DNA of 64,000 nucleotides from Piscicola geometra (Eukaryota; Annelida; Clitellata; Hirudinida; Piscicolidae): NCBI GenBank assembly GCA_943735955.1, contig OX030962.1, positions 7,982,462 to 8,046,461 of the forward strand, read 5' to 3'. Shown piece by piece: positions 35,492 to 47,456 of this stretch (position 1 is its first letter; each line of letters starts with the position of its first letter). The notes under the pieces were generated by a model. It saw only the letters and a program-made list of their open reading frames with translations, ran no database searches and was not told where the DNA came from. The position numbers and the translations under genes were made by a program.

Positions 35492-36900
35492 TTCCTTCTT
35501 TCCAGATTTTCAAGTTTTTCAAAAAGTGTGACAATCCACAGAATGCAAATGATTTTATGGTGTTATTTTGAATACAGATTTCGCTAAACTTTGCTAACTA
35601 TGAGATGCGACAGTTCCTATCTAGACCAAAACTTAGAAAGTTAAAAATATAGACTCTGAAGAAGGGGAACGGTTCTGAGCAACAAATCATGCATTCGAAG
35701 TGATTTTCGCTAGTGTACTTTTGAAGTAGAAACTTGCGAATGTCTGTATTTAGAGCACTTCCTGGTTAAAAATATATTCTAGTTGGAAGGCTACAAACCC
35801 GTGGACAAAGGAAATTATTGAAAGACTTAAAAATGCGAAGCGCTCATCAAGACGTGCAGAAGGCAGTCTGAAATGTCTGAACGAACATTTCTAAGAGTTG
35901 TCAAAAGACTTCTTAAGTTTCGGCAAACAATGAGATATGAAACACTCGACGGCTCGACTAAAGTAGCACGCACGAGAAATATATGTAGATGCGTGGTCCT
36001 AATGCATAGCGTCTGATTTGTTTGATTCTGGCTTTTATCAGTCTGAAACTAACTTTTAAAAAGTTAATACTCATTTTAAAAATTAAATGGAAATAAATAA
36101 AAATTGTGACAAAAATTAGTTAATTGTTTGGAAACAAAGCACATTTGACCCTTTGATAAAATGCATAAGAATATTTGCATTTTTCTCGAAATTTTATATT
36201 TTAAAAATATTTTTTCCACATTCGAAAAAAGCATAATGAATAAATACAAGTTATTGGTTTATTTGTGTTATAATCAGAAATAAAGTTGAAGCTGAATTGA
36301 AGTTCAATTTGAACAGTTTTGACTAAAAAATTATAAATTTATTTTTAACATATCAAAAGCATATATATTTAGTATGCATATATTATATCATCAAAACAAT
36401 ATTATTGAAACATATCAAATGCAAAATATTTGCAATAAACACACTTAAAATTCAACGAAAAATCGATCAACACAGAATTGAAACCACTGAATAGCATAAA
36501 AATTGCCTTAAATTAACATTCTAATAGTTTCTAGAGCATTTACTAAAGCAAATATGACCTAATTTATGCTATAAACCCCCTAAATTGCCATTTTCTGGCC
36601 CATTATAACTTATAAAAATAATCTATCCGAGTAAATAACAGACCACCATCTAGATAAACCACACTTATCCAGCAACCAAGCCAGCCCTGAAACACTCCCC
36701 TCTACCACGAAAGTGCATTAAGAGCTAGAGTTTTGCAGCCATCCTAAAAACGCCACAAGACCTCCCCAAAAAACCACCCATCAAAGCACACTACCAAACT
36801 ACACAGAACAGTTTCTACCACACTATCACCACCACAACCAGCACGACCCCAACCAGCACTACCACCACGACCACAACCACCACAACCACACCCATCCAAC
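35492..36900. other. Intergenic region between PTEN 5' end and PGAM5 3' end
   Basis: AT-rich unique sequence of 1.4 kb. Both genes run leftward, so this holds the PTEN promoter and the PGAM5 3' UTR. Minus-strand AATAAA strings occur more than 500 bases beyond the PGAM5 stop (near 36258 and 36340), and no nearer one was noticed. A loose accaccaccacaacc run lies at about 36820-36895. No other gene is seen. Confidence 0.6.
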
Positions 36901-39184
36901 TCATGAGAAGGTCTTCAGCGTCAGGGGGATGTGGCCGCCATCACCAAGCGAACGCAGGACAACCCTGCCAGACGGCCTGATGCTTATCTGCAATTAGCGC
37001 TTTAACTTGGCCTCGAACACTTTATAATAATTATAATTATAATAATATATAAAATTATTATTAATAATATAATAATTATAAATAAATATTAAATTATCAT
37101 TTTTATTAATATTATTAGTTTAATTATCATCATTATTAATATTAATATTATTAGTTTTATTATCATCCTCATCATTATTAATATTATTATTTCAACTACG
37201 ATTATTACTAACCCACGTGATGCTGGCGTGCTGGAGTGACATGCGCAACCACGCCTCTGGTGGCAGCTGTAGCACTCTGTAGTGGTGGTGGTGGTGGTGG
37301 TGTGTGATAGGGTGTGGTGCAGTGGTTGTGGTGTATGAAATGGTGGATGGGATAGTGGTGTAAGAGGTGGTGGTGGAGGCGAATGGGTATTCGGTGGTGT
37401 GTGTGTAAATGATTCTATAACGGGCATTCTTTCTTCCTTCTCCTCTATCCTTCCACCCATCCCACCCGCCTGCAGACGATGTATCTGATGACGTTGGCAT
37501 GGCAGACGACAATTTCGTATGAATCCTTCGTCTGGGAGACGTCTGCCCGATGAAAGAAGGTCCTGAAACCCTCCTCTATGCGCGCGCCATCCTCCAGAAA
37601 CTGCTGGTTGGTGGTGGGGCAAGAGATGGTCAGGATGTGTGGTGCTTTGAGTGGGTTGGTTCGTTAATTGGACCTGGGTGTGCCCCACAGCCACCCATGT
37701 TGACTATTTGCCATACTGTAACAGATCTTTTGCTATCCTCTTTTACCTTCTCACCCACCCAGTCACCGCCCACTTCAACACCACACCCTCAGCATCAACC
37801 CCCCATCACCCACCTCTACCTCGCTCTTTCCACACCAACCACCCTCTACACCAACCTCCCCCCACCCCCACACCAAACACTTCTCCACAGACCACCCCAC
37901 CACCCGCACAGACCACCTCTCCAACCAAACCCACCACCTTATCGTCAGGCCTCCATGAACTGGTGGGCGGTTCTGGGGGGAAGGGAGCCCCCTCTCTCAA
38001 AAGATGCGTGGTGTGACGTTCTATCGGGGAGATTTGTGCCTGGTGGTGATGATGATGATGGTGGTGGTTATGATAACGATGATTGTTTTAAACAAGCAAT
38101 GAGTAAAAACATGACCAGAGTGTCATCTACCAACTTTCATTCGCTCAAATCTATACTGGACACTAGATAGGAATCGATCCCACGACCTCTAGTTTCAAAT
38201 CTAAACTCTCTAACCACTCGACCACCCACCCATCGACCACCTGGATGAGGTCAGCGGTCTGGTTCGCACGGGTCATGGTGGAAGAAAGGAGGGTGGTGAA
38301 GGGCAGTTGCATTTGCTTCAGGTGCTTGCCCGTGCTGATGGCCTGTTCTATCCCTGTTTGGTCGTGGTGGTGGGTTTGTGGTTCGGTGGGATTGGGGTGG
38401 TGGGTTGTAGTTGTCATGGTGGTCGGTGGGTTTGTGCTGGTTTTAGATGCCTAAATCCCTTCAAATGCAACTCAAAATGAATAAATAAATTATTTCAAAA
38501 CCCGAAAAATGGAAAAACTAAATGAATTATTTAAAAAAGACAAGCAACCATTCTTGGTGAGTGTGTGTTGCGCATCATTATCTCCTGCCGTGTTGTACTG
38601 GCCATGCCGTATCAACAGAATGTGTCTGGTGGCATTCGCGAGCTTTTGTTGAGACTTTTTGTCATGTGACTTGGGAGCAACAATGTTGTTGTTGATGTCT
38701 CTCTTGTTTGCCACATCAGCACCCTGTGTTGTTGGTGTGGTTGTTGGATTAGTGTTAAGGCAGTTGAAAGTTAAAAAATTATGTATTTATTTCTACATAT
38801 TTTTCTATTTTCAAGCAAACCCTTTCTTCAGGAATAGTTGTCAGGTCTCCTTTTCTGCTCTTTTCTTGTTTTTTGGCTGCCAAAAAAGCTTCATCACGGC
38901 TTAGTTTTGAATTTAAATAATTATATTAAAATCTAAATTTAAAAAATATTACATAGTTTTGACAATTTTATTTCATTAAAATATATATAATCTACCAACC
39001 CATCCCAGTTCCAACTCCAGCTTGTCGGTTCGTAAGTCTTGTTCCAATTAGAACTCAATTTTCTTTGCAGATCATATTTAACCAATTCTTTAGTTTTTGT
39101 ATTTTTAGCGAAAAAATTGTATGCTTCATTGGAAGCAAAGCCAACAGCACCGCCCATCAAAAATGTTGCAAGAACTCGCGACAT
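36901..39184 (-). CDS. PGAM5: PGAM5 mitochondrial Ser/Thr phosphatase, complete, 7 exons
   Basis: Exons from 5': 39184-38996, 38723-38549, 38353-38241, 38039-37938, 37603-37470, 37276-37213, 36987-36901. Phases agree, giving 287 residues (human 289). PGAM5 is a phosphoglycerate-mutase-fold protein phosphatase anchored in mitochondrial membranes. The N-terminus is a short hydrophobic anchor ([12 protein letters not shown]). Then comes a WSWNWD segment at 56-61 matching the family's WDPNWD assembly motif, the catalytic loop [11 protein letters not shown] with His103, [13 protein letters not shown], and CHANVIRY with the second catalytic His228. The last exon ends LTLKTFS. The exon 5 end is best modelled with a GC donor (TGCAG|GCGGGT), because that keeps the human spacing CRxLQxPPE. 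The alternative GT donor four bases on needs an acceptor eight bases further and loses two residues. PTEN lies downstream on the same strand. Confidence 0.95.
38171..38236 (-). mobile_element. tRNA-like SINE head in PGAM5 intron 3
   Basis: On the minus strand GGTCGAGTGGTTAGAG resembles a pol III A box and GGGATCGATTCC resembles a B box, spaced as in a serine- or leucine-type tRNA. The acceptor stem does not close, so it reads as a SINE remnant and not a tRNA gene. It starts four bases inside the intron. Confidence 0.5.
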
Positions 39185-39732
39185 TTTTATCTATTTATTC
39201 TCAGAATTTTGCAAAGTGAAGCATACAATTAATTTTAAATTAATTATTTTTTTAAGTGAACAGGATGTATGTCTAATTTAAATTTCACACTTCAACCATA
39301 AAGCAAACGCATGAGTCAAAAGTAAATTCTGTAATAAGTATACTCAAAACAGAGCTGTTCAACATCAATATTTAATAATTTTGAGCATTTATAAACGGGA
39401 ACATATTCAGTGCATGAGTTCTCTTTTAAATTCTTTAATAATTTAGAAAAAACAGTAACACAAATATGTAGAAAAAAAGTATCTATCTGGGAAATCTTTT
39501 GAAAAAGTTTAATTATTCATTGAATTTACCGTTCTCTGAGTAACAAGAACAGGGAATTTGAAAATTCCGTTTCTTTTTAAATAATCTAGAGTAATTTATG
39601 TCCGATGTTTAGTTTTACGAGTAAATATTCTAGAAAAGATTTAAAATCTGTTTCCATCGCATTGAAAATTGCATGCTCGAAGGCACTCTTGACTGTTACT
39701 AGCAACCCCAATCGATTTTTAAAACATGTTCA

Positions 39733-40228
39733 TTTTTTAAAATTGAAACGCTCAAATTGTAGATTTTGATTTACTGATTTTAAATACGTTAACCAAATTT
39801 TAATTTGTTTGTTTAAAAAAAAGTTATACCTATTTTAAAATTTAAAAAGAACACATTTTTTGTACTGTTTTTACGTCATAATCTATAAGCAATTCACGGC
39901 CCCCTCACAAAACAGAAATATTGTTTTTTTGTCATAACTTTTGTTTTTTCTTCTTATATTGTTGAAATCACTAGTTTTATTTAATTTGATACAAGGAATC
40001 AGAATTAAAGGTTAAAAGAATTATATCTTTCAAAATGACAAAGTTATTAACATTTTAAAAGCTTCACTTATGGAAGAAATCAACCTTTACAGTAGTTTAT
40101 TCTTTTTAATTATTATATACTTTTTTTAAATTGAAACGCTCAAATTGTAGATTTTGATTTACTGATTTTAAATACGTTAACCAAATTTTAATTTGTTTGT
40201 TTAAAAAAAAGTTATACGCATTTTAACT
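39733..40228. repeat. Pair of near-identical direct repeats of about 105 bases
   Basis: The sequence starting ttgaaacgctcaaattgtag and ending taaaaaaaagttatac occurs at about 39742-39829 and again at about 40132-40219, about 390 bases apart, with virtually no mismatches in the core. This points to a recent duplication or two copies of a short element. Confidence 0.85.
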
Positions 40229-40437
40229 TAATAACTTAACAATTTTGTGTCAAGTCGAAAGCATGTACACTTTAAAATCTATTTCGTATACTTAAACAGT
40301 GTTACATATGCTGCTTGGCTTCCTCCTATTTTCCTCCCCTTGAAGTTTTTCTGATTTTTTTTTACTTTTCAATGATAACTCCAATCTGCCCACACTGCAT
40401 TCTGAATACACCTAATACTAATTCCACCATGCCGTAG

Positions 40438-40515
40438 GATCAATCAATCAATCAATCAATCAAATCAATTTCTATAGCGCTCTTTCCTCAAATCAAGAGC
40501 GCTGGTAAATGAATT
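40438..40515. mobile_element. Possible retroposon end: (AATC)n plus tatagcgctctttcc
   Basis: Five AATC units are followed by atttctatagcgctctttcc and a complementary agagcgct string. Microsatellite-tailed ends of this style occur on short retroposons of marine animals from general knowledge, so this is an inference from appearance only. Confidence 0.35.
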
Positions 40516-40681
40516 TGTTAAACAGATATGTCTTCAGATCCGTACGAAAAGTAAATAATGATATAGAAGTAGTTAAATAAGGAGGTGATGAGTTTCAAAT
40601 ATATGGACATCTTTAAAGAAGGGTCATCTAAGTAAGGTAATAATTGTCTAATACGTCAGTTTTCAATAGATAATAGACATA

Positions 40682-40964
40682 AACAGTCATGTGTAGAAGA
40701 TTCGTTCTGACAGTCTGTCCTTCATCTGCAGAGCTCATTTGCCTTGTGAAGTAAGTAGCCAGTGGGTGCTTGCAAGCTGTGCACTGGTGCTCAAATTGAG
40801 GCCCTGGCACTTCTTCATAAACACAGTCATGTATTGAAGATTCGTTCTAACAGTCTGTCCTTCATCTGCAGAGCTCATCTGCCTTGTGAAGTAGATAGCC
40901 AGTGGGTTCTTGCAAACTGTGCATTAGTGCTCAATTTGAGGCCTTGGCACTTCTTCTATAATTA
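40682..40964. repeat. Tandem duplication, two units of about 140 bases
   Basis: The unit acagtcatgtgtagaagatt through ttgaggccctggcacttctt at about 40684-40817 is repeated at about 40824-40957 with roughly 10% difference. It has ordinary complexity, unlike the microsatellites. Confidence 0.88.
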
Positions 40965-41253
40965 TTTGAAATTAAAAAAACTTAATTATTAGATAAGAAG
41001 ACAAACTATTTAACAAAATCATTGAACGGTTAAAGCGGCTGCCAAGATGGCAGCTGCTAACCAAGCTTTCCCAAATCAGGAATCTGTCTTCTAGGATAAT
41101 TTTGGTGGGAAGATCAAATTCTCCATCATGAGCATATCAAATAGTGAAGATTGAACCAGAAAACATAAGCCGCAATGCTTAGCAGCATACAACGTGTTGA
41201 AATAAAAATTTCAAATCAATAAAATAAGGCAAGTATAAAATGTATAAAAATGG

Positions 41254-41533
41254 GATCTGTTTTACATTTCTGCCACAAACAAAGGTTTACGTTGAACTCG
41301 GTAATTGTAAACATAAACAACAACAGCTGGTGGCACTTTTTATTTATTTGTTTGAATCAGCTTTTTTTTGGTCTCTAACAATTACAAAAAGGGGCAGTTT
41401 TTTGTTGAAATTTCGGCAAACTATTTGAAATTACGCCTGCAAAATATATAAGAAGTGCCATCAGCTGTTGTTGTTTATGTTTACAATTACCGAGTTCAAA
41501 GTAAATCTTTGTGGCAGAAATATAAAACAGATC
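41254..41533. mobile_element. Foldback (MITE-like) element with 80-85 base inverted arms
   Basis: Left arm 41254-41338 (from gatctgtttta to ggtggcactt) is the inverted complement of right arm 41453-41533 with only a few mismatches, separated by about 115 bases. The arms could form a long hairpin. The structure fits a miniature inverted-repeat element. It ends about 70 bases upstream of the TATA box of the peptide gene. Confidence 0.75.
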
Positions 41534-41602
41534 TATAAAATGTTTAGAGAATTTTTATCTCAACGTGGCGAGCGAACAGCACTGATGCGTGGAAGTTAGT
41601 GG

Positions 41603-41610
41603 TATATAAG
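41603..41610 (+). promoter_or_regulatory. TATA box of the secreted peptide gene
   Basis: TATATAAG lies 49 bases upstream of the ATG at 41659, which would leave a 5' leader of about 20-25 bases, typical of strongly expressed short secreted-protein genes. Confidence 0.6.
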
Positions 41611-41658
41611 AGTGATTGAGTTGGGCTCAAATGATTCAGTCCTCTGAAACTTTTCAAG

Positions 41659-42285
41659 ATGTATTCCTTCACCTTGGTCTTGATTTTTGCCTCGAGCATC
41701 TGTCTCATTCAAGGTAACTTAATATATTTAAACGCTTTTATTAGTCGCTCTTAAAGTTTTTATGTAATTATCGTAAAAGAATTGATTATTTCAGGCTGAT
41801 ATTGCTTTTTAATCAATTTCAAAACTAAAATTACATTTGCAGGAGAAGAACCTAAAAGCGGTTATAATTATAAAGGAGAAGAAAGTATGTTGAAAAATTA
41901 AATTTTATTATTTTGAATTTGAATTCTTTTCAAAAACATAATTCACTCAAAAAAATATTTGAAACAGTAACTGTGTGGTGCAAAGATCTAAACTACCCCA
42001 AGAATAACCAATGCATTTGTTATGTTAGTTTACGAACCTTTTCTAATATTCATGCCTATTTATTTATGGATCTTCCTAATCTAATAAGAATTTATTTATG
42101 ATTGATGATAAAAAATTCAAATGCAGAAAAGCTATGACGGGAAAAATCTTCTTGTTTGCCCCAAAGATCAACAGTGCGAGTCAGGGTCTTTTACAGGCCA
42201 CTGCATGAACGTATGTATTCCAAAATTTAAAGCTTATAACATTGACTTTTTCAAACCTAATTGTGAAATTATCAAACTTAAATAA
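41659..42285 (+). CDS. Small secreted cysteine-rich peptide, four exons
   Basis: Exons are 41659-41713, 41843-41884, 41968-42023 and 42127-42285, with phases 1, 1 and 0 matching at the junctions. The product is 103 residues. Residues 1-19 form a clear signal peptide (MYSFTLVLIFASSICLIQG). A short charged linker EEPKSGYNYKGEE follows, then a mature region with WCKD, QCIC, VCPKDQQC, GHCMNVC and a final NC, eight cysteines in all. I do not recognise the family; it could be a defence, venom-like or signalling peptide, and the sequence does not decide. The stop at 42283 overlaps an AATAAA, which favours reading exon 4 to that stop. However, AAC|GTATGTATT at 42210 is a good donor, so a longer gene with another last exon and six cysteines so far is possible. 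Confidence 0.7.
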
Positions 42286-42286
42286 A
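42281..42286 (+). promoter_or_regulatory. Candidate polyadenylation signal overlapping the peptide stop codon
   Basis: AATAAA spans the TAA stop of the four-exon model. An overlap this tight is unusual and leaves a very short 3' UTR, so it is weak support for the terminal exon. Confidence 0.4.
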
Positions 42287-43216
42287 TTCTAAGAGTGAAA
42301 AAAGTTAACACATATTGAATAATTAATTTAACAATTCCATGATAAATTTCGGCTACAAATCTGCTAGAGCGGTTTTCCACTAGTTACGCACAACCAAAAA
42401 ATTTTCTCCACCACCATCACAGAGGCATGGAAACAAGGAGGGTGAACAGTATCGTCCGGATGGAAAATGAAGAGATGAGAGTGCGGAGAAAGGATGAGAT
42501 GCAAAAACAAGAAACGTAATTAAAATTAAATTATACATTATTTGGTTAAGGTTTTTTTCTTTAAATAAAAATTCTGAAAAGTTTTCTGAGTTTTCAGCAA
42601 CTTATTTAAAGCTAAAAAGTCACGAAAGATCTTCTAATTATATCGATAAAACCCAGAGCAGGAAATCTGAAAATTATTTTTCTCTCCAGCAACAAACAAG
42701 CGTCCCAATTGACCATCAACCACACTCTATATTCACCAACATGTCCATAACTTGAGGGACTGCACTGAAATTTAGACACAGTGAGCTAACAGGCGCTAAG
42801 TGCCATAGAAATAATGCATAGAATTTTAAAAAGTTGAAATCGCTGTTTTAATCCGTTTTAATTTTCACATTTTGTTGGCGAGAACGAAACGAAATAACTT
42901 CTGAAACTTGCAAAAGTATGATTTCAGTCAGAAAATCTTAAATATTAAATTATCTACTACAATCTATGAGGAATAACTCGGATTTCAATTCTATTTCCTA
43001 TCTTTAGATAAATTAATATTAAAAAGAATGTTTTATTAGAAAACGTTTTTTCGTGATATTTTGCATTTGCCTAATGTAAGTTTGCTTTTGCCTTTCACTG
43101 CTGTTTACCCAACAATAAATATCGAAGTTTTCAAATGAGAAAATACCAACTAACAAAGTTGTTTTCAAGACGATCGCTTTCAGCCATCGTGAAAATATTT
43201 TCAACGCATCATTTAG

Positions 43217-43405
43217 CGGGTTGGCTTAGATGGTAAGTCGTTGGACCTGCAACTTAAAGGTCGCCAGCTCGAATCCTTGTTCATTCAACCGTGAGCTATC
43301 ATATACCTGGTGTATATGATGCGCTGTTTCACGACTTATGTCGTGTGAGTGGCGCCTCAGTTGCGTGCCTTGGCGCATTATAAATACGCATTTTTTAATT
43401 ATTAT
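43217..43405 (+). mobile_element. tRNA-derived SINE
   Basis: The 5' part reads GGGTTGGCTTAGATGG (A-box-like) and CAGCTCGAATCC (B-box-like) at tRNA spacing. A tRNA-unrelated body follows (gcgctgtttcacgactt to ttggcgcattataaatacgc) and then a T- and A-rich tail. This three-part layout is that of a tRNA-derived SINE. The arms do not pair as a functional tRNA. Confidence 0.7.
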
Positions 43406-45536
43406 TTTTTACAAATATCACTTCTTTCTTAAAGATAATCTAAAAATTATAAAACAGAAATATAAAATTATTAATACTTAAAAAACTTTTATGTCAAAGT
43501 CATAATACGATCCAAAGCATATGTTTTTACAGACAATTATTCATCATGATGATTTAAAAATCGATTACTCTAAAGCAGCTTCGTCTCAAAAGCATCCGTC
43601 ATTAAGGACAACACTGGAGATCTATTTATAGTTCTTATAATTGGATTTATAAATCCATCTATACATTTTTATCAGACCAATAGGAACAAGATGAACACAT
43701 TTTTTAAGTAGTATATCTTTATTAGGGAAGGGGCATAATCAAAGATTTCAAAATTTAAAAACGTCCACTTAGGACATGATTAACACTAACAATACAAGAA
43801 GTTTGACACAAAAAATATTTCTTTATGTCAAAAATAACCCCTCCCCCACCCGCGATTGAAAAAAAACACAAAATGGGAGATGTTAAACCTTTTATTCACT
43901 AGAAAACACACTTTTTCAAATCTTTTTGTTTTTATATATATTTTAATCTATTTTGGTTCATACTTTCATTATATAAAAAAAATTTAAACTTTTTTATTTT
44001 CAGTGGAAGGATCATCTTTTGATTTCAACAGGCATAAAAGTTTAAGTCTTTTTTGCTTCTTTCTATAAACCAGCTTTTTTTTAATTTTTGCTTTTTAGAA
44101 AACTTAGTTTCCTTTTCTTTACTTTAATTAGGTTTTGACTGTGTTTTTGACCCGTTGCTTTGAAGCCTCCGAAAGACGGATCTGTCCATCTCTAGGCTGC
44201 TGGCTCTTTTATAGGATGATGGATCTACTGACTGCATTCAATTTACTAGTTTCTTTAGTCTATGGTTCACCTTACCACACTGCCTCTCCATTCCAAAGTT
44301 GTGAACAAGAGTGTCATCGATTTCAGAAGCCTGCTCCTGATTGAGTACTTCAGAGGTAAGGCCTCTTTATCAATGTCCTAGTTTCTCTTTTGCCTATCTA
44401 AAACCGTCTGGAGAAGAGGCTGCATAATAATAATTAACTTATAGACTTCTCCAAGTGCTCCACTGCTGCTTCTGACACCAAGTGCACATCCAAGCTAAAA
44501 AACACCACCAGAACAACTTGAAATAGGGAGGTTTCATAAATTCTCTTACAAGACAGGCTAGGCGATTGTTTATCTGTAGGTTCTGGCTTGAGAACTCAGT
44601 GAGATCATTAAAGTGGTGAATAAGAATTGTTGTTGCCTCGTAAAAACCCCGAATTTGTTGTTTTCGTAAAAAAACATCCCACTGGATACCATTACTCAAG
44701 GTAGAGGAGAAACTCATTGAATCGGTTCCAGGGTTTAACTGAGCTCAAGAGCCACCAGCTGAAGACACATGTCAAGTGCATGTCCAACTACACTTTTATT
44801 TTTTCTCTAAACGTTTATTCTCACCATAAAACTTCGTAAAACCTGAAATATCTTTATATCCGTTTCAACCAATTGCAGAACTTTATTCATGCCACTGCTG
44901 AAGCCCAGTGTAGTGTGGGCGGCACAAATATTTTAAAAATATTATTTATAATATTATACTAAGTATTATATCAAGTAACCTTATTATCGTAAAATTTGAG
45001 TAAATTAAATTTTCTAATGATTTCTTTTTACTTGAAAACGCTGAGACCTAAGCCTAAATCTTCGATTTAGTTTTTTGGGTGTGGGAGGGGGGTTTCATCA
45101 AAAGTACCAACTTCCAATATTCCTGAAATAACCTAGTGAACCATATTCCAAGTGGACGTAACAAATTTCAAATTTTTCGTTTCTTTGCCTACTTATGCCC
45201 CTCCCCGACTTTATATTGAATGAACAATTATTATAGAAATATATTTATACAAAACAAAATATGTTATATACCCCAAAAAAATGAAGATCAATTGCCTTAG
45301 CGATATAGTTATTGAAATTGTCACAAGTATTTTCTTCTATTGTATTCATATTCTTTTAATAAACATTACAAGACTTTGGTGGCTTTATTGAAAATGATAA
45401 CATCTGAAGAAGCCTCAGAACGCCCATAAAAGACATTCATCTCAATGACCTCGACCCTCAAAAGCTCAAACTACTGTCAACCAGCACAACAACTTGGAAG
45501 TTCCCATTTGTATACAATGTACATTATACCAAGTTT

Positions 45537-45725
45537 ATTATAATATTATTATAATTATTCTATATTATTATAATTATTCTATATTATTATGATTATTCTA
45601 TATAATTATATTTATTCTATATTAGTATAATTATTCTATATTAGTATAATTATTCTATATTATTATAATTATTTTATATTATTATAATATAATAACTATT
45701 ATATATTATTAGAATATTATTATAC
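45537..45725. repeat. AT-rich minisatellite attattataattattctat
   Basis: About ten units of 17-22 bases with single-base variants. Confidence 0.85.
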
Positions 45726-45916
45726 AATGTAAATCTGCGTAGGCAATGTCACCAGCAGCACAGCTCCAATGCGAATTCTCGGCGTATTGAAGAAGAATGA
45801 ACGAGCAGTTTAGCGAGCGTCTCCAACACAATCGCTCACTTTCCAGCCTTTCAACAAGTTATTTCACGATTTCCAACAATTCATATGAGATTAAACTCGA
45901 ATAACATAATTGTTTT

Positions 45917-47456
45917 ATGGCAATGCCAAACCCCTCCCCCACATCCATTTCTCGCAATTTTTGGCAATCAATTTGTTTCATAATTTTCAAACACCCAATT
46001 AACCCAAACTCTACTTCACACCAAACCCTACATCACAGCATCAACTCCACGGGTAGCCCCACCAAGCCACCTAGCGAACAACACAAAAGTACACTCAACG
46101 ACACCACCAAGCGACCGGCTAAGGATCTGAATCTTGATGCGAAGCCTGAGAGAAGTCTGTTCCTCATCGTGAAGCCCTTCAGAGGTGGCTTGCGTTTGTT
46201 GCGTTCTGTGGTCGTTGTGGTGTAGTTGAGGTTGGTTTGGTGTAGTAGTGTTGTGTGGTTTGGTTGTGGTCGTTGTGGTGTAGTTGTGTGGTGTAGTTGT
46301 GTGGTGTAGTTGTGTGGTGTAGTTGTGTGGTGTAGTTGTGTGGTGTAGTTGTGTGGTGTAGTTGTGTGGTGTAGTTGTGTGGTGTAGTTGTGTGGTCGTT
46401 GTGGTGTAGTGAGGTGTGGTGAGGTTCAGTGTGGATGGTGTGCTAGTGGGGCAAACAATTTTCAGTGGGAGTTTAAATATTTAAACAAAACGTTAGAAAA
46501 TATTCATGACTAGTGTTAAGCCCCTGGTAACATTTTTGGAATGCATCACTAAATGTATCTTTAAAAAAACATTAAAAATGAGTTAAAGGCATAAAAAATT
46601 TTAAAAATCATTTGAAAGAAATATTTAGAAAATGAAATAGACTCATTCAGTGGAACACAAAACACTCAGTTTTTATAACCCGAAAGGAAATTGTCTTGAG
46701 AATGCGACAAGCTGCAAAAGCCATATTTTTAGTTTTCTAATTTTGCTTCGAATATTTCAACTTTGAAATCATATTCAATTATTTTTCTCAAAATTCGCTA
46801 TTACCACCCACTTAAGAGTTCTTAACTTTTCATTAAAAATTCAATCAATATTTGAATATTTAATGAAAAGCTTTCTGATCTTAGAACATTTGCATATCTC
46901 TAGGCTCAAATAAAATGGAAAAATTCAACTTTAAAGAAAAAGTGATGATTAATTATTAACTTTTACTCACATTTAAATGCTTAAATCATCAGGCATTATA
47001 AATAATTGGTTTTAAAATCTTCCAAAATAAAAATTATTTTTTCAAAAATTCCGATTGTTTTTAAATCAAAATAATGCAGTTATTTGGTCATTAATCTTTG
47101 CATTTTAAATACCTCTCAATTATGACATATTGTAATATATTTTTAAAAACTAACTTTTCAAAATGTCATTAATATGAATGAATTCTGTTTAAAAATAATT
47201 TTCAAAAAAAAAGGTAAACCACGCAATTCACCAACGTTGACACCTAAACGACCAGTTGCGACCGGTGAAAAGTCTATCTGGTTCGTTGAAACTTCGTAGT
47301 CTGGGTAGTTTGCTAAGCAGACAAGCTTTATTTGAATTGGAATCTGTGATTACCCAGCAGTGCACTTTGACTCCCAAGACGATAAAGAAGCAAGTAGTGG
47401 AGGCTTGTGGTAGATTGAATTACAATTTACTGAACAGGGGTTTGAATATCAATTAA
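45917..47456 (+). CDS. Weak candidate two-exon gene, unrecognised
   Basis: A protein-like frame at about 46041-46210 (ending KPFRGGLRLLRS) is followed after a ggtgtagttgtgt array by another at 47257-47456 (starting LRPVKSLSGSLKLRSLGS and ending at TAA 47454). An acceptor ACGACCAG precedes the second, and a GT in the first array could join them in phase 0. Both stretches have plausible amino-acid composition and a lysine/leucine-rich character, but I know no matching family and the first exon start is unclear. Treat as a hypothesis. Confidence 0.22.
46200..46440. repeat. Minisatellite ggtgtagttgtgt
   Basis: About ten perfect 14-base units in the centre, degenerating to ggtcgttgtggtgtag at both ends. 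Confidence 0.93.

Larger units (their letters stand above)
39185..41253. other. Intergenic region with dispersed and tandem duplications
   Basis: No exon is supported. It contains a 105-base direct duplication, a 140-base tandem duplication and a short (AATC)n tract, each listed separately. The rest is AT-rich unique sequence that includes the PGAM5 promoter. Confidence 0.6.

Noticed and set aside
43217..43290. Functional tRNA gene
   Set aside because: A and B boxes are present but the acceptor and T stems do not pair, and a SINE-like body follows; the same applies at 38171, 50755 and 60836.
44135..44717. Plus-strand frame 44135-44344 and minus-strand frame 44439-44717
   Set aside because: No family similarity, no supporting splice sites, and no partner exons were found.
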